Below are positions 7,234-13,924 of a DNA stretch of 13,924 nucleotides, piece after piece. Below the pieces are notes generated by a model. That model was given only the letters and a program-made list of their open reading frames with translations. It searched no databases and was not told where the DNA came from. Made by a program: the position numbers and the translations under genes. The stretch is from NCBI GenBank assembly GCA_964542255.1, contig CAZITV010000047.1, positions 1 through 13,924 of the forward strand, read 5' to 3'. Source of the stretch: CAYMSF01 sp964542255. GTDB taxonomy: Bacteria > Verrucomicrobiota > Lentisphaeria > Victivallales > Victivallaceae. Within the stretch, counting starts at the first letter, position 1; every line of letters starts with the position of its first letter.

Positions 7234-8517
7234 TTATTCTGCAACGTTGATATGGCGAAGAGTTTTGCCAATATATATTTCGCGCGGCCGTGAAATTTTA
7301 TTGTCGCCATCAACCATTTCTTTCCAGTGCGCAATCCAGCCTGGCAGTCTGGCCAATGCGAACATCACAGTAAACATATTTTCGGGGATGCCGATGGCAC
7401 GATAAATTATGCCACTATAGAAGTCAACATTGGGATAGAGATTTCTGCTGATAAAGTAATCATCCTTTAATGCAGCATCTTCTAATTCCAGCGCAATATT
7501 CAATAATGGGTCGTTGATTTTCATCTTTTTCAGGAATTTATGGCATTTGCTTTTGATTATTGCCGCACGTGGGTCATAAGTTTTGTAAACACGATGACCA
7601 AACCCCATAAGCTTGAAGTTGCTTGTTTTATCTTTTGCCTTATCGATCCACTTCTGAACGTTGCCGTCCTTTTCAATCTTGCGCAGCATTTCAATTACTT
7701 CTTGATTCGCCCCGCCATGGAGAGGACCGGATAATGCGCTTATCCCTGCCGATATTGTTGAATATAGATTGACTTGTGCACTGCCGACGATTCTAACTGC
7801 CGTAGTGGAGCAATTTTGACCGTGGTCAGCGTGCAGAATAAACAGCACATTCAGGATGTCAACGACTTCTTTACAAATATTGTATGGGGCTACAGGTGAG
7901 TCAAACATCATATTGAGGAAATTTGCGCAATAGGGTAAATCATGGCGGGGATATACCACTGGCTCACCAACAGATTTTTTATAAGCAAATGCCGCCAGAG
8001 TGCGTACCGTGGAAATTAACCGCGCCGCTGATAGGTCAATATGTTCTGTCAGCGACAGCGCGTCAACGTTAGGATAAAATGTTGACAATGCATTAATCAT
8101 CGTTGCCAGGATGTGCATCGGATGCGCACCGCGCGGAAAGCCGTCAAAGAAATGACGCATATCTTCATGCAGCATCGAATTTTCATTTAATAATGCTGAA
8201 AACTTAGTGCGCTGTTCTGTATTAGGCAGTTTATTATGCAATAGTAAATAGGCAGTTTCTATAAAACTTGTCTTTTCTACAAGTTCTTCCACAGGAATTC
8301 CGCGGTAACGCAAAATACCGCGCTCTCCATCAATGTACGTAATCGCACTATAACAAGCGCCGGTGTTGGCAAAACTCGGGTCTATGGTAATATATGAAGT
8401 TAATTTGCGAAGCTGGCTAATATCAATTGCCTTCTCGCCTTCGGTGCCAACCACTATCGGCAATAATATTTCTTTGCCTTCCTGCTCAAAAACTAACTTT
8501 GCAAAACCTTCTGCCAT
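7234..8517 (-). CDS. gltA: Citrate synthase
   Basis: A 427-residue enzyme that condenses acetyl-CoA and oxaloacetate to citrate, the entry step of the TCA cycle, in the cytoplasm. Length and sequence fit the hexameric, Gram-negative GltA type. Key sites are present: H232 in HADHGQN, catalytic H267 in GPLHGGAN, catalytic H308 in GFGHRVYKTYDPRA (with R317), and catalytic D365 in YPNVDFYSG, followed by the C-terminal SRPREIYIG region holding R410. The N-terminal beta domain, about 1-50, matches the extension typical of this type. The ATG at 8517 is preceded by TGAGG with a seven-base spacer. It is transcribed alone, converging with the recombinase gene (148 bases between stops) and divergent from mraZ. 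Confidence 0.97.
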   Translation of the reverse strand: MAEGFAKLVFEQEGKEILLPIVVGTEGEKAIDISQLRKLTSYITIDPSFANTGACYSAITYIDGERGILRYRGIPVEELVEKTSFIETAYLLLHNKLPNTEQRTKFSALLNENSMLHEDMRHFFDGFPRGAHPMHILATMINALSTFYPNVDALSLTEHIDLSAARLISTVRTLAAFAYKKSVGEPVVYPRHDLPYCANFLNMMFDSPVAPYNICKEVVDILNVLFILHADHGQNCSTTAVRIVGSAQVNLYSTISAGISALSGPLHGGANQEVIEMLRKIEKDGNVQKWIDKAKDKTSNFKLMGFGHRVYKTYDPRAAIIKSKCHKFLKKMKINDPLLNIALELEDAALKDDYFISRNLYPNVDFYSGIIYRAIGIPENMFTVMFALARLPGWIAHWKEMVDGDNKISRPREIYIGKTLRHINVAE

Positions 8518-8801
8518 TTTTGTACCTCAATAATGATAAGATGTCAACAATTCCAATACAGTGATGATTTTATGTATTTGGCTATCATGCTTCAAATTAT
8601 AATTTGCGCAACAAAGCAGCAACTTATCTATGCTGTTAACGCTATTGCGAGATTCACAACTTGCCAATGCCTGCATAATTTAACGCTAATATCTATTTTT
8701 TTCAAGCGAAAATTACTGGTTAATTAACCTTTCTAATAAAAAAACAGGCCATTTTAAATTAGTTTTTGACACATAATTGCCATCGCCAATTTACAAAGCC
8801 T
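8518..8801. other. Divergent intergenic region between gltA and mraZ
   Basis: This AT-rich stretch holds no convincing gene. Nearest gltA it contains the gltA ribosome binding site and a candidate promoter; the mraZ control region follows at 8802-8913. A short open frame at 8533-8727 lacks a plausible start signal and is not called. A second TTGACA at 8766-8771 has no matching -10. Confidence 0.6.
8567..8595 (-). promoter_or_regulatory. Candidate gltA promoter
   Basis: On the minus strand TTGAAG (8595-8590) and TAAAAT (8572-8567) are separated by exactly 17 bases, upstream of the gltA start at 8517. The predicted transcript would have a leader of roughly 40 bases carrying the TGAGG ribosome binding site. 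Four or five of six bases match the consensus in each box; there is no other support. Confidence 0.4.
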
Positions 8802-8841
8802 AAAAAAAAATCAAAAAAATATTGGTTTTTTTTGAAAAAAA
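8802..8841 (+). promoter_or_regulatory. Phased A/T tracts upstream of the mraZ promoter
   Basis: Runs of A or T at 8802-8810 (A9), 8813-8819 (A7), 8826-8833 (T8) and 8835-8841 (A7) follow each other about every 11 bases just ahead of the -35 box. Such phasing is expected to bend DNA, and the position is that of an UP element contacted by the RNA polymerase alpha subunit. The tracts are seen; the role is inferred. Confidence 0.5.
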
Positions 8842-8844
8842 CGT

Positions 8845-8873
8845 TTGACATGTGGAAAAAAATGGATTATATT
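8845..8873 (+). promoter_or_regulatory. mraZ promoter, near-consensus sigma-70 type
   Basis: TTGACA at 8845-8850 is a perfect -35 box. TATATT at 8868-8873 is a five-of-six -10 box, and the spacer is exactly 17 bases. Transcription should start near 8880, about 34 bases before the mraZ ATG. Together with the A/T tracts upstream, this should be a strong promoter unless repressed. Confidence 0.8.
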
Positions 8874-8902
8874 GGTTGATAATGGAATATAATGGCATAA
8901 GG
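8853..8902 (+). promoter_or_regulatory. Five TGG repeats at 10-base spacing: probable MraZ boxes
   Basis: TGG occurs at 8853, 8863, 8873, 8883 and 8893, each exactly 10 bases after the last; the next phase position, 8903, has ATG. The seven bases between are AT-rich. MraZ proteins are known to bind direct repeats of TGG-containing boxes on one face of the helix in front of their own operon, and the mraZ gene starts at 8914. The array runs from the promoter spacer across the -10 box and start site to the ribosome binding site, so bound MraZ should block transcription. The spacing is seen; binding is inferred. Confidence 0.72.
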
Positions 8903-8913
8903 ATGCAGTAAAA

Positions 8914-9408
8914 ATGTTATCATTCTGTGGACAAGATCGTTGTTCAATAGATGCAAACAGCCGGATTAAGTTTAGTCCGAAGGTTATTTCGGATTTTGCT
9001 GAGAAGTGCGGTGGTCATGTGGTACTGCATTGTCTGCCGGAAGGCGCTGTTGCAGTTTATCCAGAAGAGATATACTTAGAAATGCGCCGCCAGGAAACGA
9101 TGCCGGCGGCAAAGGCATCATCAAGTGTGGTGTTTCGGCGTGATATGCGCCGTTTTGGTGCACTGAGCAGTTCGGAAATTATCTCGAATCAGGGCAGAGT
9201 AACTTTGCCGCAGGGATTTAGAGAATATGCCGGGTTGGAATTGGGAACAGAAGTGCTGGTGGTAGGAGTTGAGATTGGTGTTGAAATTTGGGATATGACA
9301 CGTTGGAGTGCAGAGCTTGACCGCATGAATGATCATGTTCGTGAAAAAGGTGATCGTGAAATGGCTGCCGACCTTATGGACGGCGGGAAAAATAATAACA
9401 ATATTTAA
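8914..9408 (+). CDS. mraZ: Transcriptional regulator MraZ
   Basis: A 164-residue protein, slightly longer than the usual 140-155, with the two tandem SpoVT/AbrB-type DNA-binding repeats of MraZ. The first (about 8-55) has D13 and R17 in DANSRIKFSP, a degenerate form of the usual DxKGR. The second (about 88-130) has SNQGRVTLPQGFREYAGL with G94 and R95, then VLVVGVEIGVEIWD. Between them RRDMRRFGA resembles the family's RxFFAGA region. MraZ forms ring oligomers and usually represses the division and cell wall cluster through repeated boxes in its own promoter; a matching array lies just upstream. The C-terminal tail is charged and ends in five Asn/Ile residues. AAGGA at 8899-8903 serves the ATG. 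No rsmH follows, which is unusual. Confidence 0.88.
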   Translation: MLSFCGQDRCSIDANSRIKFSPKVISDFAEKCGGHVVLHCLPEGAVAVYPEEIYLEMRRQETMPAAKASSSVVFRRDMRRFGALSSSEIISNQGRVTLPQGFREYAGLELGTEVLVVGVEIGVEIWDMTRWSAELDRMNDHVREKGDREMAADLMDGGKNNNNI

Positions 9409-9425
9409 GAAAGGGAGATTGAAAA

Positions 9426-9680
9426 ATGTTCATCTCGAAAGAAAGAACGCGTCGTCTGTTGATTTTCGGTGCGATTACTACGCTCTCTCTTTTTCTGCTT
9501 GGTTCCAAGCAGATCACAGGTGTTGATGTTCCACAAAAGAGCGAAAATCAACAAATTGCTGAAGTCGTAAGTGTTTTGGTCAATCAATTACCGGACAAGT
9601 ACCGGGCAGGTTGGACTGCGGCATCGGAACGCAATCCCAAATTGCTATTGGCTATTAATACTGAAAAATTCGGTTATTGA
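9426..9680 (+). CDS. Small membrane-anchored protein of unknown function, 84 aa
   Basis: An 84-residue protein with a basic N-terminus (KERTRR), one hydrophobic segment at about 10-26 (RLLIFGAITTLSLFLLG) and a polar C-terminal part (about 30-84) that would lie outside the cytoplasm. The hydrophobic segment could be an uncleaved anchor or a signal peptide; there is no lipobox cysteine. The start is well supported by GAAAGGGAG at 9408-9416, nine bases before the ATG, only 17 bases after mraZ, so the two genes are co-transcribed and share the terminator at 9755-9779. In many bacteria small single-span proteins such as FtsL stand near this position, but I see no FtsL features such as a coiled coil or leucine heptads and do not assign it. 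Confidence 0.65.
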   Translation: MFISKERTRRLLIFGAITTLSLFLLGSKQITGVDVPQKSENQQIAEVVSVLVNQLPDKYRAGWTAASERNPKLLLAINTEKFGY

Positions 9681-9754
9681 ATCAAAAACAAACAGGGCTG
9701 CAATCATTTGATTGATTGAGCTCTTGATTACAGGTATCCCCTCCTTTTTCCCTG

Positions 9755-9779
9755 GCGGGCAGCAATGCCCGCTTTTTTT
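9755..9779 (+). terminator. Intrinsic terminator of the mraZ unit
   Basis: GCGGGCA (9755-9761) and TGCCCGC (9766-9772) form a perfect seven-pair, GC-rich stem closed by a GCAA tetraloop, followed at once by seven T at 9773-9779. It lies 75 bases after the 84-aa gene. There is no T run on the other side, so it should act only on plus-strand transcripts. Confidence 0.9.
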
Positions 9780-9859
9780 GTCTTACAGCATGACACAAAA
9801 AAATATGGGGGAATATCAAATAAGATTGAGTGATATTTTAAGCCACCATTTAGCATAAA

Positions 9860-11002
9860 CTATTTTTCGACTTCAATGGGATAATCAGCGTAAAAGGTGG
9901 TGCCTGAATTAGGGTCAGATATAAATGAAATTGAGCCGTGCAGATATTTTTCGGTCAATAGTTTCATACTGTATGTTCCCCAGCCACGTCCACTGCCTTT
10001 GGTAGAAAAAGAACGTTTGAAGAGATTAAGTTGGATATCACGGTTGATATACACCTGATTATTGACATAGAAGCGGACACCACTAGCGTAATTTGCGCAT
10101 CCCATCGTTACTGTATCGCCAGTTTTTGATGCTTCCAATGCGTTTTTAGTCATATTTCCGATAACTCGTCTTACCAGTCGCGGGTCAGAATGGAAATCTA
10201 TTCCGGCCGAGTCTGTGGCAATTATCAGTTTTTTCCCATCCGCGACTAAATGTTTTTGATAAATATTGAAAATATCGTTAATAACAGTGAGCGAATTTAC
10301 CAATTCCGGACTCATCACAATTTCGTTATTTTCAACCATCATTAAATCACGTTGTGCTCCAATTTCGTCCAGCAGTTGTTCAGCCATCTTGGTCATTACA
10401 ATCGAATAATCCTTGAACTGCTCCGGTTCATCTGCAACCATCGTCAATAAACCGTATATACCTGAAGTAGTATTAACCAAGTCGTGAAAGAAAATATGTT
10501 CCAGCGATGCCCGGTATTTCTCATCAGCAATGTCACGAATCGTAAAAATCGTGAATAGTTCATGCTGCCGTTCATACGGTGTTGCCCATACCCGGAAATT
10601 AAAAGTTTTTTCGCCATCAGCGGTTACGATGGTGCATTCTTGAACATCTTTGATGTTAGCCTGGCTGGTGAGAATTGCACGGACTGCCCCGCAAACTCGG
10701 CAGAATTCATCAGTCCCGCAACCATTTTTGCCGGTGGAATGCGAGCAGCTTAATAGTTCACCAGGACGTTTCCCAACAATCGTTATCATCTCTATGCCGC
10801 CTAAAAAATCCAGCAACGGCTTGTTTGCAAAAACAATTTGCCGGCATGAGTTGAGGATTACTGTGAAGTCCGGTGCTGAGTCGAGAATATCCTTGAGCAT
10901 TGTATCATTTATAAAAATTTTATATTGATTTTGTAATACAGTTGTGTTCGCACGGTCTGGAGGAGCAAATTTTGTCTCACATTCTCTAATTGCGCTATCC
11001 AT
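9860..11002 (-). CDS. PAS-domain sensor histidine kinase with a cysteine cluster
   Basis: A 380-residue cytoplasmic kinase; no membrane segment is visible. A PAS domain covers about 35-160 (LDSAPDFTVILNS, VFANKPLLDFLG, ending FTIRDIADEKYR) and contains C86, H88, C95, C101 and C104 in a CSH...GCGTDEFCRVCG arrangement that could bind a metal or sense redox; this pattern recurs in a known group of bacterial PAS kinases. H173 in FFHDLVNTTSG is the likely phosphoacceptor. The ATPase domain has N287 in NMTKNALEAS and the glycine-rich SFSTKGSGRGWGTYSMKLL (332-350). The position normally read as DxG is VNNQ (about 313-316), which fits the Asn-Pro/Asn-Asn form of this group. No response regulator is adjacent, so its partner must be elsewhere. 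AGGAAA precedes the ATG at 11002. Confidence 0.85.
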   Translation of the reverse strand: MDSAIRECETKFAPPDRANTTVLQNQYKIFINDTMLKDILDSAPDFTVILNSCRQIVFANKPLLDFLGGIEMITIVGKRPGELLSCSHSTGKNGCGTDEFCRVCGAVRAILTSQANIKDVQECTIVTADGEKTFNFRVWATPYERQHELFTIFTIRDIADEKYRASLEHIFFHDLVNTTSGIYGLLTMVADEPEQFKDYSIVMTKMAEQLLDEIGAQRDLMMVENNEIVMSPELVNSLTVINDIFNIYQKHLVADGKKLIIATDSAGIDFHSDPRLVRRVIGNMTKNALEASKTGDTVTMGCANYASGVRFYVNNQVYINRDIQLNLFKRSFSTKGSGRGWGTYSMKLLTEKYLHGSISFISDPNSGTTFYADYPIEVEK

Positions 11003-11315
11003 AAGTCGTTTCCTAGGTTATGATAAAACAGTATTGCCAGAACCTTAATCTAAAAATTATACAGAGTGATTATTAAAAACATCTTAAACTAACTCACAGT
11101 ATTATACCACTCTATCGAATGTTTTTTGCGTCACCGCTGGTATGCGCCTCAATCAAAAAACTGTTAAAATATGGCTTATTTTATTACAGTTCCTAAATCA
11201 AAAGCACGATAAAATACTATAATGCTTAGTTAATACTTTGCAATACAATAAATCTGAAAAACTTTGCCTTGAAAGTATTTATCCTGAAAGTCGCCTAAAT
11301 CGTACACTATTATCT
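11003..11315. other. AT-rich region upstream of the kinase, up to the assembly gap
   Basis: I see no gene, stable hairpin or clear promoter pair here. TATAAT occurs on the minus strand at 11061-11056 and 11106-11101, either of which could be a -10 box for the kinase gene, but neither has a recognisable -35 at the right distance. The right end is cut by the run of N, so a gene end could be missing. Confidence 0.4.
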
Positions 11316-11415
11316 NNNNNNNNNNNNNNNNNNNNNNNNNNNNNNNNNNNNNNNNNNNNNNNNNNNNNNNNNNNNNNNNNNNNNNNNNNNNNNNNNNNNN
11401 NNNNNNNNNNNNNNN
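11316..11415. other. Assembly gap of exactly 100 N
   Basis: One hundred consecutive N, the conventional placeholder for a scaffold gap of unknown true size. The two flanks may not be physically close, and any gene or repeat in between is lost. An open frame that spans the N run is an artefact. Confidence 0.98.
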
Positions 11416-11620
11416 TTAAGCAAAATTATTGACACAGCCATTTTGAAGCAGAAACAGGCAAGAGGTTTTTTTTAACTATATATCGTCTTCTATCTGGTCA
11501 TGGCTGGATAAAAATTTCCACGCACAATTCGCTTCGGTTGTCTAACCTTTATAGATGGGAATTGATGATATTTATTGACGTAACGTGAAAAGTAAAGCTG
11601 CAATCGTGGTTATTAGAATA
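11416..11620. other. Non-coding stretch between the gap and the phosphate transporter
   Basis: I find no gene and no convincing terminator for the minus-strand phosphate operon that ends at 11621. The stretch contains a T8 run (11466-11473) but no stem in front of it. Confidence 0.4.
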
Positions 11621-12673
11621 TTAGCGCAAATGGACAAAATAGATCGCCCAATATGCTAAGGCAGAGCAAATTGCAGTTAGCGGAATGGTTAATACCCACG
11701 CCCAAACTATCCGTCTGGCGGTGCCCCAGCGTACTGATTTACCACGCTCAACTGTGCCTACTCCCATAATTGCTCCAGCAATCACGTGGGTGGTTGAGAC
11801 AGGAATACCAAAGTTGGCAGTGCCCATTAAAACAAGTGCGGCCGATGATTCAGCGCAAAACCCTTCTGTAGCACGAATTTTAGTAATTCCGGTACCCATT
11901 GTTTTGACAATTCTCCAGCCACCGAACATAGTTCCCAATCCAATAGCGGCATAACAAGAAAATGCTACCCATCCTTGAATTTCCATAGACGTTGACATTC
12001 CTCCGCAAACAAGTGCCAGCGAGATAACCCCCATCATTTTCTGGGCATCATTGGTACCATGTCCGACGCTATACCAGGCTGCTGAGAACAATTGCATATA
12101 TTTGAAAAACTTATTAGATTTATTATATGGAAATTTACGAAAAATGTTGATAATTAAAATAGTAAACAATGATCCGCCAATTAAGCCAAGCAGTGGCGCT
12201 ATAAAAATAAATGCAATTATTGGCAATATACCGGTAACTTCAACTTTCCCGGCATTGAAAGCGATACTGCCTAAGATGACTATTTTGGGTCCGGCAGCCG
12301 CGATCCCTGCACCAACTAGACCGCCGACGAGCGCGTGACTGCTTGACGATGGCAATCCAAATATCCATGTCAATACATTCCAAAATATCGCACCTAGCAA
12401 CGCAGCTAAAATCAGCAGTAATTGCGTATCATTGCTTGGTACTAAGGAAAAATTGAGAATCCCTTTGCTGACCATCTTGGCAATGGCGTGGCCAAAAGTG
12501 AAGTAGCCCACGAAATTGGCGACGCCAGCAAGCACTACCGCCTGTAGCGGCGTTAGAGTCCTTGTAATGACAACTGTAGCTATCGAATTTGCAGAGTCAT
12601 GAAAGCCGTTTAGAAAATCGAAAATTAATGCCACTACAATAATTGTAATAACTAGCGAAGTCAGGGAAATCAT
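11621..12673 (-). CDS. PiT-family inorganic phosphate transporter
   Basis: A 350-residue integral membrane protein of the inorganic phosphate transporter family, which imports phosphate (as a metal-phosphate complex or with cations) across the inner membrane. The two inverted family signatures are seen: DFLNGFHDSANSIATVV (19-35) with LPSSSSHALVGG (108-119), and SVGHGTNDAQKMMG (202-215) with PVSTTHVIAGAIMGVG (291-306). About ten hydrophobic helices are distributed around a short polar loop near 180-192. I place the start at 12673, where MISLTSL directly opens the first helix and GGAG (12684-12681) sits seven bases upstream; a longer frame reaching 12715 would overlap the DUF47 gene and lacks this signal. 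It lies 17 bases after that gene, so the two form an operon. Confidence 0.93.
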   Translation of the reverse strand: MISLTSLVITIIVVALIFDFLNGFHDSANSIATVVITRTLTPLQAVVLAGVANFVGYFTFGHAIAKMVSKGILNFSLVPSNDTQLLLILAALLGAIFWNVLTWIFGLPSSSSHALVGGLVGAGIAAAGPKIVILGSIAFNAGKVEVTGILPIIAFIFIAPLLGLIGGSLFTILIINIFRKFPYNKSNKFFKYMQLFSAAWYSVGHGTNDAQKMMGVISLALVCGGMSTSMEIQGWVAFSCYAAIGLGTMFGGWRIVKTMGTGITKIRATEGFCAESSAALVLMGTANFGIPVSTTHVIAGAIMGVGTVERGKSVRWGTARRIVWAWVLTIPLTAICSALAYWAIYFVHLR

Positions 12674-12684
12674 TGAATTGCTCC
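12674..12684 (-). promoter_or_regulatory. Ribosome binding site fixing the start of the phosphate transporter
   Basis: On the minus strand GGAG at 12684-12681 is followed after seven bases by the ATG at 12673. It lies between the DUF47 stop codon (12691) and this ATG, which favours the 350-residue form over a 364-residue form starting inside the DUF47 gene. Confidence 0.6.
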
Positions 12685-12690
12685 AGAGGT

Positions 12691-13344
12691 TCAGCCATGT
12701 TTCATTTTTATACAACGTACTAATTTGCCAACGTAATCAATACTGTCAACTAGTGCTTCAAGCAGCTCGTAAAGTTCTTTCATTTTGGTCATTTCAATCG
12801 TCTGATATTTTTCATCAGCGCTGAATAACTCCGCCATGCAGGTGTGGAATAGTGTATCGGCTTGATTTTCCAGTTTATGCATGGCCTCAGCCTTTTTCTT
12901 CATCTGTTTGTGATTGCTCAGCTCATGGATTAAATCATATTGGATTTTTGCAATATTAGTGGCGATATCGGTAAAATGACAGACGTTCATTGGAACTTTT
13001 TGAATTTTATAGATTTCCATTTTTCGTGAAATACAATTCAATATATCCAGTGATTTGTCCATATTGATTGTCAGGGTGTGAATGTCTTCACGATCCAGAG
13101 GAGTTATGAAGCATCGCCCCAGTTCTTCAATTATGGTTTCTTCCAAAACATCGCCTTTTTGCTCAAAGTCACGGATCGCAAATAGACGTTTCTTTATCTC
13201 TTCATCATTGAGTGATTCAATTTGAACAGCCAAATCTCGAAGTGACTGGCAACTGGACAGAATCATTTCGCTTAGTTGATTTAAATAATCAAAAAATTTT
13301 GTTTCGCGCGGCAATAATAAATCAAAAATTTTAAGTCTCATCAT
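12691..13344 (-). CDS. DUF47 (PhoU-like) partner of the phosphate transporter
   Basis: A 217-residue, all-helical cytoplasmic protein of the DUF47/YkaA family, which is distantly related to PhoU and is regularly encoded with PiT transporters, whose activity it is thought to modulate. The two PhoU-type metal-binding patterns are visible: FEQKGDVLEETIIEEL (about 60-75) and HKLENQADTLFHTCMAELF (156-174), and FITPLDREDIHTL (79-91) is a typical family stretch. Two ATG codons are adjacent (13344 and 13341), with AAGG at 13354-13351 serving either. The gene comes first in the pair and ends 17 bases before the transporter start. Confidence 0.92.
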   Translation of the reverse strand: MMRLKIFDLLLPRETKFFDYLNQLSEMILSSCQSLRDLAVQIESLNDEEIKKRLFAIRDFEQKGDVLEETIIEELGRCFITPLDREDIHTLTINMDKSLDILNCISRKMEIYKIQKVPMNVCHFTDIATNIAKIQYDLIHELSNHKQMKKKAEAMHKLENQADTLFHTCMAELFSADEKYQTIEMTKMKELYELLEALVDSIDYVGKLVRCIKMKHG

Positions 13345-13423
13345 TAAATTCCTTGTTATTGAATGTTGTTAAACTCTCTTAATATATCGACTATTTGTTG
13401 TCTGGTATGAGTTTGGCCTCTCG

Positions 13424-13924
13424 TCAGCGCATCAATTTGTCAAATGCATCTTCAACAGATATTTTACCTATGGCCTCGTAAGTTCTGCCGTCAACCAGCT
13501 TGACACCGCTTCGTACCGGAATAATGCCACGCTCTACATTTTCAATTCGCAGCGTTACCGGGAATTTGATTTTTACCAGGTTGATTGTCTTACATTTTTT
13601 AACAGCTTCAGCCGCTTTCTTTTCGATTAACTCGTAGGCTTTAGCCGGAGCAAGCAATCTTGCCGCATTGCAGCCAAGACCTTTTTTTACCATGCAGGTT
13701 ATTACCTCAGGTATAAAAGTTTTTGCCTCGTCACATAATTTATCATCCCCCGATGTCATAATAACCGGGATGTGGTGGTCAGCAGCAATCGCGGCATCAA
13801 GACCAAATTCTCCAATTTTTTTGCCGTTAAGCCACACATTTTGAATGGATGCAGAAGAATATGTGTGCTCAAGTAGCCCTTGAAATGTTCCAGCCATAGA
13901 GTGATAGCCTAGCAATATTAATCC
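13424..13924 (-). CDS. M55-family D-aminopeptidase, DppA type (partial, N-terminus outside)
   Basis: The frame is open to the window edge (GLILLGYHSM reads through), so the N-terminal third with the usual SxDxEG metal motif is missing. The visible 167 residues contain the M55 landmarks: GYHSMAGT and LEHTY, which hold metal-binding and nucleophilic histidines in DppA, then NGKKIGEFGLDAAIA with the metal-binding Glu, PVIMTSGD, and VKKGLGCNAARLLAPAKAYELI. DppA is a zinc-dependent peptidase forming a ring decamer that cleaves D-amino-acid peptides, probably from cell wall turnover. The gene lies 79 bases upstream of the DUF47 gene on the same strand; whether they share a transcript is unclear. 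It is unlikely to start at the TTG at 13915, because homologous sequence continues upstream. Confidence 0.88.
   Translation of the reverse strand, partial: GLILLGYHSMAGTFQGLLEHTYSSASIQNVWLNGKKIGEFGLDAAIAADHHIPVIMTSGDDKLCDEAKTFIPEVITCMVKKGLGCNAARLLAPAKAYELIEKKAAEAVKKCKTINLVKIKFPVTLRIENVERGIIPVRSGVKLVDGRTYEAIGKISVEDAFDKLMR

Noticed and set aside
8519..8547. TTGACA on the minus strand at 8547-8542 as the gltA -35 box
   Set aside because: A 17-base spacer would place the -10 box on the start codon region and the spacer on the ribosome binding site; no TATAAT-like sequence is there.
8533..8727. 64-codon open frame between gltA and mraZ
   Set aside because: Starts inside the gltA leader, has no ribosome binding site, and the sequence is AT-rich without protein-like features.
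8823..8825. A further TGG in phase with the MraZ box array
   Set aside because: It is 30 bases upstream of the first box and the two intervening phase positions are TGA and GTT, so it is probably chance.
11195..11223. TATAAT at 11218-11223 as a plus-strand promoter
   Set aside because: No -35 box at 16-18 bases upstream and no gene downstream before the gap.
11238..11432. Open frame of 64 codons on the plus strand
   Set aside because: More than half of it is the run of N; it is an artefact of translating unknown bases.

Overview
The window (13,924 bases, fairly AT-rich, with one 100-base run of N at 11316-11415) reads as bacterial chromosome scaffold, probably from a draft or metagenome assembly. 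Genes are dense, short-spaced and mostly housekeeping. No phage, insertion sequence, CRISPR array, rRNA or tRNA could be recognised. The protein set (secreted trypsin-like Deg protease of the plant DEGP9-like type, MraZ, PiT/DUF47 phosphate uptake, hexameric-type citrate synthase, PAS kinase with a cysteine cluster) fits a Gram-negative-type bacterium. A member of the PVC group such as Lentisphaerota is my guess, but the sequence alone does not prove it.

Layout. 1-81 is the tail of an unknown gene. 132-341 is a small single-CBS-motif protein, abutted out of frame by 341-655, the C-terminal half of a CcdA/DsbD-type membrane protein; this looks like a decayed or rearranged locus. 858-3543 is a probable plus-strand operon: SpoU/TrmH-family RNA methyltransferase, class I SAM methyltransferase, family 2 glycosyltransferase of the dolichyl-phosphate-sugar synthase type, and an unknown 114-aa protein. 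Its last gene overlaps, tail to tail, a minus-strand pair (6018-3533): an exported SH3b-repeat protein followed by an exported Deg-type serine protease. Divergent from that pair is a XerC/XerD-type recombinase (6138-7085), which converges on citrate synthase (8517-7234).

The most informative regulatory region is 8802-8913. Phased A/T tracts lead into a perfect-spacing TTGACA-N17-TATATT promoter, overlaid by five TGG triplets at exact 10-base intervals. These are best read as MraZ boxes controlling the mraZ gene that follows at 8914. mraZ is followed not by rsmH and the division cluster but by an 84-aa single-membrane-segment protein and a strong intrinsic terminator, so this is a stand-alone, probably autoregulated mraZ unit.

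The right part holds, all on the minus strand, a PAS histidine kinase without an adjacent response regulator (11002-9860), the assembly gap, a PiT phosphate transporter with its DUF47 (PhoU-like) partner (13344-11621), and the 3' part of an M55/DppA-type D-aminopeptidase gene that runs off the window end.
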